A stretch of 64,000 nucleotides of DNA from Hymenopellis radicata (Eukaryota > Basidiomycota > Agaricomycetes > Agaricales > Physalacriaceae), in assembly GCA_015501595.1 (NCBI GenBank), contig JADNRX010000178.1, forward strand, positions 44,222 to 108,221, given 5' to 3'. How positions within the stretch are numbered: position 1 is the first letter of the stretch; each line of letters opens with the position of its first letter. Made by a program: the position numbers and the translations under genes. This document shows positions 34,635 to 54,733 of the stretch, in pieces. The notes under the pieces were generated by a model. It ran no database searches and was not told where the DNA came from. It worked only from the letters and a program-made list of their open reading frames with translations.

Positions 34635-37022
34635 TACCATCTCTACTCGTCCTCATCCGTCTTGATGTTGATAGCCACAACGCGATTGTCCGAATTCCTC
34701 TTTACATGGACGCTGTATCCTCCGTCGTCAACAGAGCCTCCAAGACCAACGTCAGTCACAAACGGAGTCTTGCGTACAAAGGACTTACAAATAACCCCTC
34801 CGGGAATCGCAGTGCATCGCGACGTACACAAGTCCGATAGCTCCTCAAGAATTGAAGCTGGCGGGACACCTCCTTCGATTGTAAGGGGTTCAGAATCAAT
34901 GGCGTCCTCCGCGATGGCGATCAGAGACCCAGAGTCGACGCTACACGCCCCCAAGGATTCCCATTCTCCTCCTGATTCGTCTTGGTGAGCCACGGGAGAC
35001 GGATTAGTCCAATCCACAGAGCCCTCGCCCACCCAGTGCATAGTGACACACAGAGTGTCCTCGTTATCATCATTAGAAGCGCTCATCCAAACTCCTAGAG
35101 CAATGTTTTCAAGGACAATCTCAAAGTTCAGATGCTCCTTTGACAAATGGGTATCGCCAATGAGGATGTCAGAATCATTCTTGACCTGTACACCTCGTTA
35201 GTGCATTGAATAATCCCAAACGCAAAGCAGTCACCTCAAAGATATGGTGTTCCGATGTTTGATTAAGTCTATCCACGATAGCTTGGAGGTGTTTCCCATA
35301 GTCCACTTTCGCAGACCCGCGCTCGCTGCTGGCGCCGGTGCATTCCCGTCCTGTTCCAGCGCCCACTGGTCCTCCGGTAGAGATGCCACACCCAGCCATT
35401 GGCATACATTGACCATTGGCACACGGGACGGAGCAAAACTCCTAGGCTTAGAAATATCGAGGATGAGCACAGTATCGACACTGATATGAAGGCAGTACAG
35501 ACACGCCGTCGACGGATCCCAGCCCCATGGAATGGCGATGAAATTGTGCAGCCGATCGTCGATACCTAGATCTTTGTACAGCTTGCGCCGTTTCTTCCTT
35601 GCCTCCTTGGAAGTACCTTTGGAAGCTGGATCGAGAGGTGCGATAGAGAACTCGATGACTCTGCCTAGGAGCGGGAGTACTTGCTCGGTAGTCAGCGGAG
35701 GGACTAATTTGTCCTGGGGCCGAACGTGGTCAAAATCGATATCGAAATTACTTAAGTAAGGAGGACCGTATGGACTGAATGTGACAGGCAGGTATACATC
35801 CGAAACCACGAGTGGTGGTGTTTTCATGGATGGAAGTATCTCCTTGCCCGTTCCGGCGAAGTTGAGAAGAGGAACCTTCAGGTAAGAGCGAAATGATGCG
35901 CTGTGAAGAGGCTCCTTCAGGTAAGAGCGGAATGATGTGCTGTCCGCTTTCAATGCATCAAGGTGGCGGTAGGCTGGGGGGATCGATGGCGTAAGCCAGG
36001 TCGAAGGGGTGGGGGGAACCAAGAGGGAAGCACCCGCTCCCAAGGTCGCTGGAACGCGATACATGAATGTTGGCTAGCATGCAAGTTGAACGAATTTCTG
36101 AGGAATGGAAAGACAGTTCGTCTCCGCGCGACGCCAGAACGTCGCGAACGGTAACATCACTTTTGCAGGCCACATCTGTAAAGTTGTCGGTGACTCCGAG
36201 GTTATACAACTCAAAGTCAAGCAAGGCAGGAAAGGGTGGCGATATTTCTTGTTTTGTTGGACTCTGAAACGCTTGAAAGCTAGACGGAAGGGCTCATCCA
36301 AGCTCGTCTGGACATCACATGACCCCCAATCTTCGTCGTCGCCCGTAGTATCTTTGAATGTTATGGTAGAAGGATTTGTGGTGGGAACATCAGGAATAGT
36401 CCACCAGTCTTCAATCAGGTCGAGTTTTGCCTGCCGCTGGTCAGCGTGAGCTTGCCAGCGAGTGAGCTACATATTGTTGCGATAGTCTCATTGTCGGGAA
36501 ATGTGATGGCCCTTGTGGACGGTACAAACCAATGAATGACTGAGTTTCTAGACATAGGGGAGATCAGCGTTGCGGGATTGACAAGCTGAAGTATACCTTC
36601 GGACGCATCTCCGGCGTGTACTTGATTTCATCGCGTATACGTTCCAAAGAAGTCGTGGCAGCCTGTTACAAAATCAGCTTTGGAAAGAAACGCTGAGTTT
36701 CTTACCTGGACATCGCGCGCCTCGAAGGCACGCCTGGTTTTACTTAGAAAACAGCCGGAAGACAGACAAAGACTTACAAAAGTTCATTGAGAATACTCTG
36801 CGCAAGAGCAATATCGTCCGACATTCAAGGTGGTACACAGTGGGGGTGCTTCGCGCCGGCGCCCTCTGCTGGTACTGGTTGTTATACAAGCCTACATACA
36901 TCTTCTCACGACACGGCGTCTTGCCACTTGGCCGCTGTTGAAGTGATGATGCAAATGGTCCAGAGCAAGTCACAAGCACCGCCGAACAGTTCGATGAACG
37001 TTGAACCTCTTTCACACCACGA
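34635..37022 (-). repeat. minus-strand copy of the 2.4-kb inverted duplication
   Basis: Reverse-complement match to 18114-20524. Similarity begins just after the stop codon of the enclosed gene and ends about 200 bp upstream of its ATG. Confidence 0.85.
34643..36824 (-). pseudogene. unknown fungal gene, copy 2, frameshifted
   Basis: Paralogue of 18314-20518 with ATG at 36824 (MSDDIALAQSILNELL). Relative to the other copy it lacks one base in the CTCACGCTG stretch near 36450, one in the PFLPCL codons near 36225, and one near 36120, so the N-terminal half is broken. The C-terminal half is open: KDLGIDDRLHNFIAIPWGWD, PMVNVCQWLGVASLPEDQWA, NFEIVLENIALGVWMSASND and GYSVHVKRNSDNRVV, ending in a short NIKTDEDE tail. 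A 39-bp in-frame tandem duplication (35877-35954) doubles a FRSYLKxPL segment. Damage is roughly complementary to that in copy 1. Confidence 0.6.
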
Positions 37023-37286
37023 GCACTGAATTGGGCGCGCGTTGCTACTTAGTTGATCTGGGGTTCTCGTAGTGTCACTGTGTGTAAAATAAAACTTCAA
37101 GCTGTCGTTGAAAGTACCAGTAGGGGTATACATGTTGCTCAACTGCGTGAGGTGAAGTTCCACCCAGTGTAGTTCTCTTTCGCTCGCGCATACTACATTC
37201 AATCAGTCGAACGAACAATACACTACATGTACGATACATAAAATTACACAAAAATAAGTGACGCGAGTCCCCAAAGCAACATATGA

Positions 37287-46180
<8,894 letters not shown>

Positions 46181-47114
46181 CCTGCGAGACGGTACCGACA
46201 ACGTCAAGGCAGAAGGAAAGTGAGCTTGGTGTTGATCTCTATTTGTCATTGACCTGGGCTACCTGACTCTTAACAGTGACACCCAAAAAAACCTTACAGA
46301 AACCCAACATCTACGTTGATTACAATAGAAATGCTGGGTGACTTTCCATAACACTGTGTAGATTAAATTCAATCAAAGGTTGAGAAAAAGCTGTCTTGCC
46401 GAGCCCGCCGACCGTCCTAAAGGGTCTTCGGCGCTGTTCGCTCCACTTTTGATGGCAAAACAGCGTCTTCAGATTTTGAGTCTGAAGGAGGGGTGCACAC
46501 CCTCCCTCCAGACTCAGATGTAACAACATGATAGTTTGCACATCCGAATGCGGCAGAAGGGAGGCGGCATCGCGTCGGCATGCCGTGTTCATATCCCAAT
46601 GTGGATATAACGGGCGCCATGAGTCGGAATGACTGCTGCGCCACCATTCAACAACATCGCGGTGTTTGTCGGAGCCTGACTGAGCCAGAATGGCCAATGC
46701 TTTCACCAGAAACAGTGTGAATTCAGCACTGAGGCAATACAACAGCCTCCTGCTAGTTAGGTAAACTGGAGAGTCCTTATTTCTTGTGATTGTAGATAAA
46801 CAGGCTTATGGTTTACATTCCAACTAGATACTCACGATGATAACTGCCCCTGCCCTGTTTGAAGATGATTTTGAATCTAAAATCGTTATGGAAAGTTATC
46901 CGCTATAGATACAAATGCAGTTATATACAAGAACTTCCGACAAGTAATAAACAGGCCTGCCAAAAACGACAGTTTAAACTATAAACAACTGACCCAGAAT
47001 GCGCGAGCAAAGCAATAGATAAAACAAGTGTTACAGTATTTCACCGTGAATGGACTCCCCAATCCCCAGAATAATTTTATGAGACCTTCAGACAGAATCT
47101 GACGGTGAACACGA
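46181..47114. other. intergenic, one doubtful frame
   Basis: A 140-codon minus-strand frame (46320-46742) has no recognisable motif and no splice or start support. Otherwise nothing was identified. Confidence 0.35.
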
Positions 47115-48960
47115 TTAAGCATATACACAACTAGAGGCCCGGGAATTCTCACTATAATACACCTCGTCATCATCTTCCCCTTCATCTTCGTCCTCTGCGT
47201 CCTCATCGTCATCCCCGATCCACTCGATTTCCACGGCACCAACATCCGCCCGACAAAACAACCACCATTCTCGACTATCGAGGCCATAGCCCTGTCAGGA
47301 GGCTTAGAGACGATATTCAGTGGGATCGTCCATGCAATCTCTCGCCCTCCCACTGTTATCCACGCCGAAATGATACTTTGAATTCTTTCACCCTCTAGCT
47401 CTCTGAGTCTGAAGACCTCCAACCGTGGCAGAATTCCCCGAACAGACTGCTTCCTGAGGAAAATACCACTAGTTGACCCGCCTCCAGACCTCGATGTGAC
47501 GACAGAATTGCTCCTAGAACTGAGCGGACGAGGGACTGGCCCCTCCGGTAACTGCCATTCCAAGTCCGTCTCTTTCTCGCCTTTCGCGTCACTCGTTCCC
47601 GCGGCGTAGGGTGGCGTAGGTGTCCGATGGGTCCGCCTTCGATAGGAACCCTCTCCCTCGGAATCTTCGTCGGCGCTGTTAGCATCATCCTCGACCATCG
47701 CCACTGATGCTTGGTCATCATCTCCTTCGGAAGCAGCAATAAACACCTTCCAACCTTCGCCGCCACAAACTCTCGAGAAATCTATATCCAGACGTTGAAC
47801 GCCCACCAAGGAACGTATCAGATCGGAGAAACTCGAGAGTGAACACTCCAACGCCGTAATGGTCAAGTCGACGAGCAGATGGAGGTTGGGAAGGGGTTTG
47901 TGGACAGAAACAGCACGGCTGCTATTCGTTCGAACCCCGATCAGCATCCCAACAACGTTGGAGTAGCTCTGCTCGGCTTCGGATAGACCCATCGTCAACT
48001 TGGTCACACCTGGAAAGACAACTCCTTCAAACGCCCTGCACAGGTAGTCCGAATCCAGATCCACCAGGGACAGTTCCACTAGTGTATCCAGAACGATGGG
48101 TGTGGTAGTGCGCTCACTAGGCCAGGTGACGGAAGACGGCCAAGCGTTCGCTTGGGTGCCATCCGAAATTCTGGGCCCACTATAGTGCAATAATAAGCGT
48201 CTGAGGCTAGGGGAGCCGCGAAGCATATTATCCCAATAGATGTACGACGGACGGACATTGTCCAGGTGGAGCGCAAGCTCGAGGGATTCGAGGCGGTGGA
48301 GGTATGGAGATTCGTCCCAAGGAAGGTTAACCCCAATCAAGGATACGTTCTTGATTCTGGGCAAGTCGTTGGAGAAAATTGTAACGGGGCGCCGATAGGT
48401 TGCAATGTACAAGTCGGCCGAAGAATCAAAATCTTCAAAATGGTACAATTGGAGTGTTTCGAGCTTGGGCCGGGGCCGCATGAGCTGAGGTATTGACGCG
48501 CGACGAGTTTGCAGTCGTTGTTACGGATTTTAAGATGAAATGCCCTCCAGCGCTGAACGTGGGGAACGAGGAGTTGGAAGATGGTGTGCAGTTCTTCAAG
48601 ATAGAGTGTAACATTTGGTATGTGTTCGCGCTGGGCTACGGTGGAAATAAGAATGTCGAAAGTAGTCGCGGACTCTGGGCGACACCGGGAGAGGAAGACA
48701 CGCGCCCTATTGATATGGAGGGGCTCGTGGAAGTGCAGCGTAGACCAGAGACACGAGGTGCGCAGGGCAATGGTGCGCCAACCGCGACATATCTGAGATA
48801 CGGTGATCTGAAAGTCCTGTGGGGGCGAATTGTAGAATGTGTTCTGCACGGGCTTGAAAAGGAACGGTGAATCGGTGTAGGGGTAGTCGAAATTCGCACC
48901 GAGGACGAATATTCGAGTGATGAGCTCAACGGGGAGGAATGAATGGTAGGTGGTGGTCAT
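47115..48960 (-). CDS. F-box protein with LRR-like region
   Basis: F-box proteins recruit substrates to SCF ubiquitin ligases through Skp1. ATG at 48960 starts MTTTYHSFLPVELITRIFVL, an F-box (LPxELxxxIF), followed by the usual CRGWRTIALRTSCLWSTLHF. Leucine-rich repeats follow (LETLQLYHFEDF, IKNVSLIGVNLPW, LESLELALHLDN, LVDLTITALECSLSSF). The frame must shift by one base near 48478, in a C-run (GGCCCCGGCCC), to continue from LVARQYLSS to PKLETLQLYHF, and again near 47255 to reach the acidic C-terminus (EIEWIGDDDEDAEDEDEG) ending at TAA 47115. Both may be consensus errors. The likely product is about 610 residues, a common basidiomycete layout. Confidence 0.75.
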
Positions 48961-49423
48961 AAAGAAAGTGCATGTGGGCAGAAGAAAGCTTCATTGATGG
49001 ACGTGCTCATCAGACAAGGAAATGTTCGTTTTCGCAGGGTGCTCATCACAAGCCGTAATCTATTCAATGGATAACGTTAACGGTACTTGATCTGTCCTGC
49101 TGGAACGGCTTAAGTTGCATTTCAAATTGCTCAATATGTCGATCATTCAAACATTATTCATCTTGCCATCGCCTTCGGTTCCCACCATCCACCACCACCT
49201 CCACATATCCGGATATCTAAATTGGGATCGCATTACAAGTTGATATACACTACACTTTCGTCCTTGGACTCGCCCAAATCATTGCAGCGCGGAGACTACA
49301 AAATCTGCCTGGCTCATCAAAAGACCACCCCATCTTCGTCCCCAATCCACGCTGCAGCCTCGATTCTGAACGCCTTCGTCCCTGCCAGCCGTAAAAACTC
49401 CATGGGTATGGGAACCCAGAACT
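48961..49423. other. intergenic, nothing identified
   Basis: This holds the likely promoter of the F-box gene. No frame is supported. Confidence 0.4.
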
Positions 49424-50730
49424 TCATGTACCACCCATTTTTGCACATGTCTTTGTCAAATGGCTCCGAGCCTCCTCCGCTCCTACCGCCTCGTACTCAG
49501 AATCCTCGTCGCCACACTCCGGGTCTTTTCGACTACGACGCTGCACTTCAAAGGCATTCCTCCCTTTAGGCCCAACGCGTCTCCTTGGCATCATTACCCG
49601 CCTGGATAGTTTGCGCCAGAACGGACGGATGCATATTCCCCTTTCAAAGTAGAACATTCCCGCCTTCAGAGAGGATGCCTCGTTGTAGCGCACGTTCACG
49701 TCGGCCGGATGCACTGGCGGATCACCTGTCAGCCCAGGATAGTTAAACGAGCGACAACGTATGTCCAGCAGCCTGATGTCCGGTTCAATCGGCACATCCT
49801 CGGTCAGGTCACTCTGTTCTCGCGTTACTATGAGCATTCTTGCAGGTATGAGCACCAGATTTCTGCAAGCATACGTCCTTATCAACCAAGCGATCTAGCA
49901 CATAAATAACCACTCACTCGTGATGAAGCTCAGCGTCCCAGATATCGTAATATTTCTCGTACATCAAAACCTCGACAGCCAGATCCTGCACACCGAACTC
50001 TACTCTTGACGGCTTCTCTCACCTTCCTTCACACACTGTCCAGGAGTGGTCTCGTGGTTGGAAGTAGCGATCTTCGGCCTTGGTCTACAGGAGAAATCGA
50101 ATCGTTCTGGAATGATGCCGTTCCTCGTCAAGTTCTGCACGCCCTTTTCAAGCCATAGCGAAGGCGGTATCCTCAGCCACGGTCCGTGAGGAACACGGAA
50201 TGGGACGCGTTTGCGCCCAAATAATGACGCTAGGAGCCCTTGCTCAGCAGGAGCATTACCGGTGGGGAAGGCATATGAAGTTGTGTGGTTCTCGTCTGGT
50301 ATCTCCGGGATGTCGTCAGGATTCGGGACTGCCTGATGGCCCGCGTCCTCTTTCGCAGAGGCGTCCGCCAGCGCAGCGAGACTAATTGCCGAAGGAACGC
50401 GTCGAAGCGTGTTTTTAGCTTGCGAATGGCGCGGCTCGCGTATTGTCTCTGCAGAATCACTTCTCCTCTTTCTCGTCTGGTGGACAAAGAGCGCATTCTG
50501 GTGTACACGGTTCCTCCCACGTGTGCTGATGGTGGCGTTCAAGTCGATGGTTGTACCCCAATCGTCATCGTCCTCAGTGGGTCTCGGTGTGGATGGGCGG
50601 AGATACAGGACATCGTCGTCTGGTATGGGTGTTTGACAGCGGGGCTGTTCGCTGTCGGGTCAAGGAGGACAGTAGAAGTGGCGCTCATTGCAGCTCGCGA
50701 TGTCTTGGGAGATTTCGCTGGTTGGCCCAT
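49424..50730 (-). CDS. unknown protein, multi-exon
   Basis: Coding-like stretches on the minus strand run from about 50650 (DDDVLYLRPSTPRPTEDDDD, then TRGRNRVHQNALFVHQTRKR) through PSAISLAALADASAKEDAGH and GLLASLFGRKRVPFRVPHGP, to GVQDLAVEVLMYEKYYDIWD near 49950, then an intron into a last exon ending at 49424 with DIRLLDIRCRSFNYPGL and ICIRPFWRKLSRRVMMPRRR. A one-base frame change near 50010 is needed to join them. The 5' end is unresolved: the frame above 50660 has a stop. No family was recognised. The plus-strand frames over the same region look like shadows. Confidence 0.45.
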
Positions 50731-52677
50731 TCCGATTGTCGACGGGTTTTATATGATGGACGTCGCGGGTCCACGGTGGCTTCGTCGGTGGTCACTTTAA
50801 ACGATGAACAATGGGCACTCATTTCGGGCACGGCCAAATCAGGCATCTTTCGCACTTTGACCATTATGATTCAGGTTCGAGAGGATTTCCCATTGTTCTG
50901 CTTTGATATGACGAGCGTCGAGCGTGGCTATTGTGTGGCTATCTGGGATAATGGACTTGAAGTTTTCGCGGCGTATATTATCTAGGAGTGGCTATGTTAT
51001 TTTTTCCGCGTTCGCGATGGTAAGGATCTTCGACCTATCTTCATGATAGGAGGGCTCTGGCTAAACTAAAAAGTTCAAGCAGGTTTGCAACAGGAGCATT
51101 TTCTGAAGTTGAGACAGCCAGCGCTCGGGCGCTCACCTCGGCGGGTCGGCTTTGGCCCGCTGCTATTTTGGTCGATTTTGCGCTCGTCTTACATAGAAGC
51201 CTAGAAGGGCTTGAAAAGATTTTCAGCGACCAGTTACAGTCGCAGTGGTAACCGTTGCAGGAGTCAAATTCAGACCGGACCGCCGATCATGCGTGCCGGG
51301 AGATCCACGACTTCAAGTCTCTTTTCACACTACATGTGGGTATGGGAGTTGATGCGCAGCATATGCTACACAAAATGTCGTACGTGCACCTAAACTCTCT
51401 TTGACGGGACAACTCATTAATTCTGAAAGCGCGTCGTTAGGAAGCAACTTGGGAAGATTTGGATGATCACTGATTTTCCTCCACGTACAAAACAACATCT
51501 TTGATGTGGCGCTCCAATCAAGGGGATTCCAAAACTGTAATCCACTATGCCGACTATGTGCAAGTTGATGCAGGACCCCGAGAACTTGACCCACCCACCA
51601 CCTACTTATGGTAATGCGTACCTGATTCCGCTGGACCACGAAGATAGCCGATTAACTGCAGAGGTGAATGCGACGTTGGACTGATAAAAATGCTTCAAAT
51701 TTTTGTCCTCCGACATGTTGATGTATGCCCGCATGTTGGTTGGACAAAATGTCGCTGTATGTGCCAGCTTTCGTCGATGGTCTGAAGTCGATGACGTGGT
51801 CACTATTGCGTCACCGCGTAAACCTGATCTTGCGAGCTTAATCGATCTGAGTAGTTCAGCGTATAACAAGGTGTACTTCACCAAATTCGAACATTTTGAT
51901 GTCCAGATTAACATTTATAAGTGTGAAAAAGACAATGAGAGAAAGGATGGTATCATTTTCTATACTGTACGAGAAGATACAGACAAAGGTGCCACAACCT
52001 CATGTGGCTGTGTTTTCCAGGACCCCGAGAACTTGACCCCCCACCCACACCCACTAGTTGGCGCGAGCGATTACAGTTCTGGACTCCCCTTGGCTCCAAT
52101 TGCCATTTTCCTGTGAGGTAAGCACAAAATCATAACGCGTCGCACCGTCGCAGTGATGCAGACGAGGCAACGCGAGCGCTTTCGGAACACCTTGAGAGAA
52201 TAGCCAGGGATGCGCCAGGGAGCACGCTGGTTATGGGCGGAAGGGTTGTGAAATTTGAATGATTTAACAAACGGGTACATCATTCTGCGCAAGAAAAGGC
52301 ACTATACATGGACGTACAGGAGCTCTGGTAACTAGGCATGCAGTTCGCAATCGACACCGAAGTCTCAAAAAAGAGGAGGTACGCAGGGCTGGGTTGCCAT
52401 AAAAGGCAGCCCAACTTCCTATCTGGGCGAGAAGCTTCGATCGGCCCTTCTTTCTGTCGTTTCGCGATAACTCACAGGACCCTGTACTCTGTGATGGAGC
52501 GTGGTAGCCAAGCATCAGTTTGTCTTTCTCTCTCTCTTCTCACATCGGGTCTGCTTGAAACACCCTAGGGTCCTCTCGTTCTACCCGCTGGAACGACGAC
52601 CGTCACGCTCTTTTGCACCAACATTCGTTAAATAACCCTCTGAGTAAACTCAGAGTCCCACCTAGCCTTGTACTCAA
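50731..52677. other. long region without a supported gene
   Basis: It holds a GC-rich hairpin-forming patch near 51120-51180, a short direct and inverted repeat set (51515-52097), and a plus-strand frame (51715-52116, MLMYARMLVGQNVAVCASF) that is not recognised and may be spurious. Confidence 0.35.
51515..52097. repeat. paired short repeats, one inverted, one direct
   Basis: The block at 51515-51543 is the reverse complement of 52069-52097 (core GATTACAGTTNTGGA, 22 of 24 bases identical over the core). A second block, CAGGACCCCGAGAACTTGAC, occurs in direct orientation at about 51571 and 52018. The pairing of an inverted and a direct copy suggests a rearranged repeat. Confidence 0.65.
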
Positions 52678-54380
52678 ATGGCGCTTGACGGCGAGCCGGC
52701 GCATCGCATGCGCTCACACCGCGCGCTGCTCGAAAACCGTGAACCTGCCTTGATCAACCTGCCCGTGTCTGTACCTCTTCTCAGTCCTCTCCTCACACCC
52801 CTTATCGGTAACGACAATCAGCAGGCCTCTGCTACTTCCACGGCCACGGCCACATCACCCTCTTCCTCCTCGCCTTCATCAGGTTCCGGAGACAGTTCGG
52901 GCTCTGGCTCTGACTCAGGCGATGGCGGGTCAGGAGGCTCCAACTCCAGCGCTGGCAGCGGATCAACTCCCTCTACGGCACCCGCCGGTTCGTCGCCGTC
53001 CAGCGGTGCATCCTCGGGCCAAAGCAGCAAAAGTTTAGCATCTGGTGGCGGGTCAGCGACCTCCTCTGCTGGAGGCGTAAAAAGCTCGGGCTCGCCTGGT
53101 GGCGGTGGGACATCCTCCGGTTCCAGCTTGGGTTCCAATGGAGGGAGTGGGAGTAGTGGTAGCGGAACATCAGGCTACCCCACAGAGTTTGGAGGCGCCG
53201 TCATCAACGTTGGTGCTACGTCTTCCCTCGGTGCTCTGTCTGGAGAGCCCTCGTCTGCTCCCGACGGAACCGTCGTTTACGGGGGCACCAAACCTGGAGA
53301 CACGTCGAATGGTAATTCTCCCACATCCACTGACGGGTCCTCGCCTTCCCCCAACGTCAGCGGCGCGCTCTCCACCGGGGGCATCGTCGCCATCGTCGCC
53401 GTGCTCGCTCTATGCCTTTTAGCGCTGCTCCTGTTCTTCGTCCGTCGGAGGTACCGCTCAAAGCGCTCTGAGCGCAGTCAGTGGTGGTTCTCGAACATGT
53501 CCAAGGACAATCTGCAATGGGGCAATGGTGGGAGCCAGGGTGCTACTGCTGGTACAGCCTCAGTGCGGAGCAGCTTTGCCACGTCGTATGACTTTGCGAG
53601 CCCGGCAGCGTCTTACGTCGACCACTCCCTCGTACCTGTGCCGCCTCCCATGGTCGAGGTTCGCGATACCCACACTCCCGGGTTGACTCACCAAAAGACC
53701 CCGGTTCTCGTTAACATTGAGTATACCACCTCCAATGATGCCGCCACCGGCAGAGTCTCTGTGTATAGCCAGAGAAGCATGTCGAGTGATCCGTATTCGC
53801 AATTCTTGGTCGTTCGCGAGCCGGAGAATGACCAGCTTGTACCGGAGATCGCCACGCCCGTCTCTGCTCGCCCTTTCACTCCCTCGGAATTCATCGCCAT
53901 CCCCAAGTCTCCTGCTAAACACGCATTAGGCGTGTCGACGAATGGATTCAGCGGCGGCACCACGGACATTCAGCCGGATTCACCCATCAATCCTTTCGCT
54001 GATACTCCGGTGAGGCCTCTTCCCACTATACCACTCCGCGCATTCGAAATCATCTGCCGGCCTTTCTCTCCGACACTGCATGATGAGCTGGCTGTCGAAA
54101 CTGGAGATCGCGTGACCGTTTTGAAGGTTTTCGACGACGGGTGGGCATTGGTTGAGAAGGCTCCCGTGGAGGACCCTAGCGGTAAGGGCAAAGGCAAGGC
54201 TGTCTCGACGCAACCGGGTTTAATTCCCATTGACTGCTTGAGGGAAGCGGGACAACCCCTCCCGGATTTTTTGGCCGCGAAGAGAGTTAGCAGTTATTCC
54301 ACGTCCGCTGGGACCGCTTATTGTAAGTTCTCCTTCCGCGAAACACAGAGCAAATTGCTAATCAAAGTCGTCCTCTAGGA
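52678..54380 (+). CDS. FUS1-like single-pass membrane protein with SH3 domain
   Basis: ATG at 52678 opens one long exon. After an N-terminal region (MALDGEPAHRMRSHRALLEN) comes about 200 residues rich in Ser, Gly and Thr, probably O-glycosylated and outside the cell. One transmembrane span follows (TGGIVAIVAVLALCLLALLL) with a basic stop-transfer RRRYRSKRS. The cytosolic tail ends in an SH3 domain: FEIICRPFSPTLHDELAVET, GDRVTVLKVFDDGWALVE, GLIPIDCL. This layout resembles yeast Fus1 and related cell-fusion or wall-sensor proteins; the equation with Fus1 is inference. A consensus intron (GTAAGT at 54323 to CTCTAG 54378) falls inside the stop codon: T at 54322 plus GA at 54379-54380 make TGA after SAGTAY. 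If unspliced, translation would run 18 codons further. Confidence 0.82.
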
Positions 54381-54733
54381 TGCCGTTCCGCTGATGCTTT
54401 CTGTATATAATGTCAGAAACTGTCGTCGAACTGCTGTGCTGTTGGATCAAGTTTTTACACCATTCTTCAGGGAAGAACCATTTTGCTTTCTTGTCATCAT
54501 CTTGGTTTTACACGGCGATCCGTATATTCGTATCGCCCGTTTTTGTCTTCTCTGCGCACACTTCAGGATATCATAGTGTACTATTTTATGATATTATTTA
54601 TTTTAACGGATTGAAAATGTATACCAGCAGCTTGTTTGTGCCCTTTGAGATTTATTCAGGTCCTGACAAATCGGGTCGTCATCCCTCTATGTCCTTCGCC
54701 GACATGTTACACATCTTGAGTCAGTAAGGTCCT

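Noticed and set aside
46320..46742. 140-codon minus-strand frame
   Set aside because: No recognisable domain and no supporting context; likely chance.
50285..50985. Plus-strand frames over 50285-50985
   Set aside because: They overlap better minus-strand coding-like sequence and show no motif of their own.
52818..53170. Antisense frames across the Ser/Gly-rich part of the FUS1-like gene
   Set aside because: Shadow frames caused by biased codons on the plus strand.
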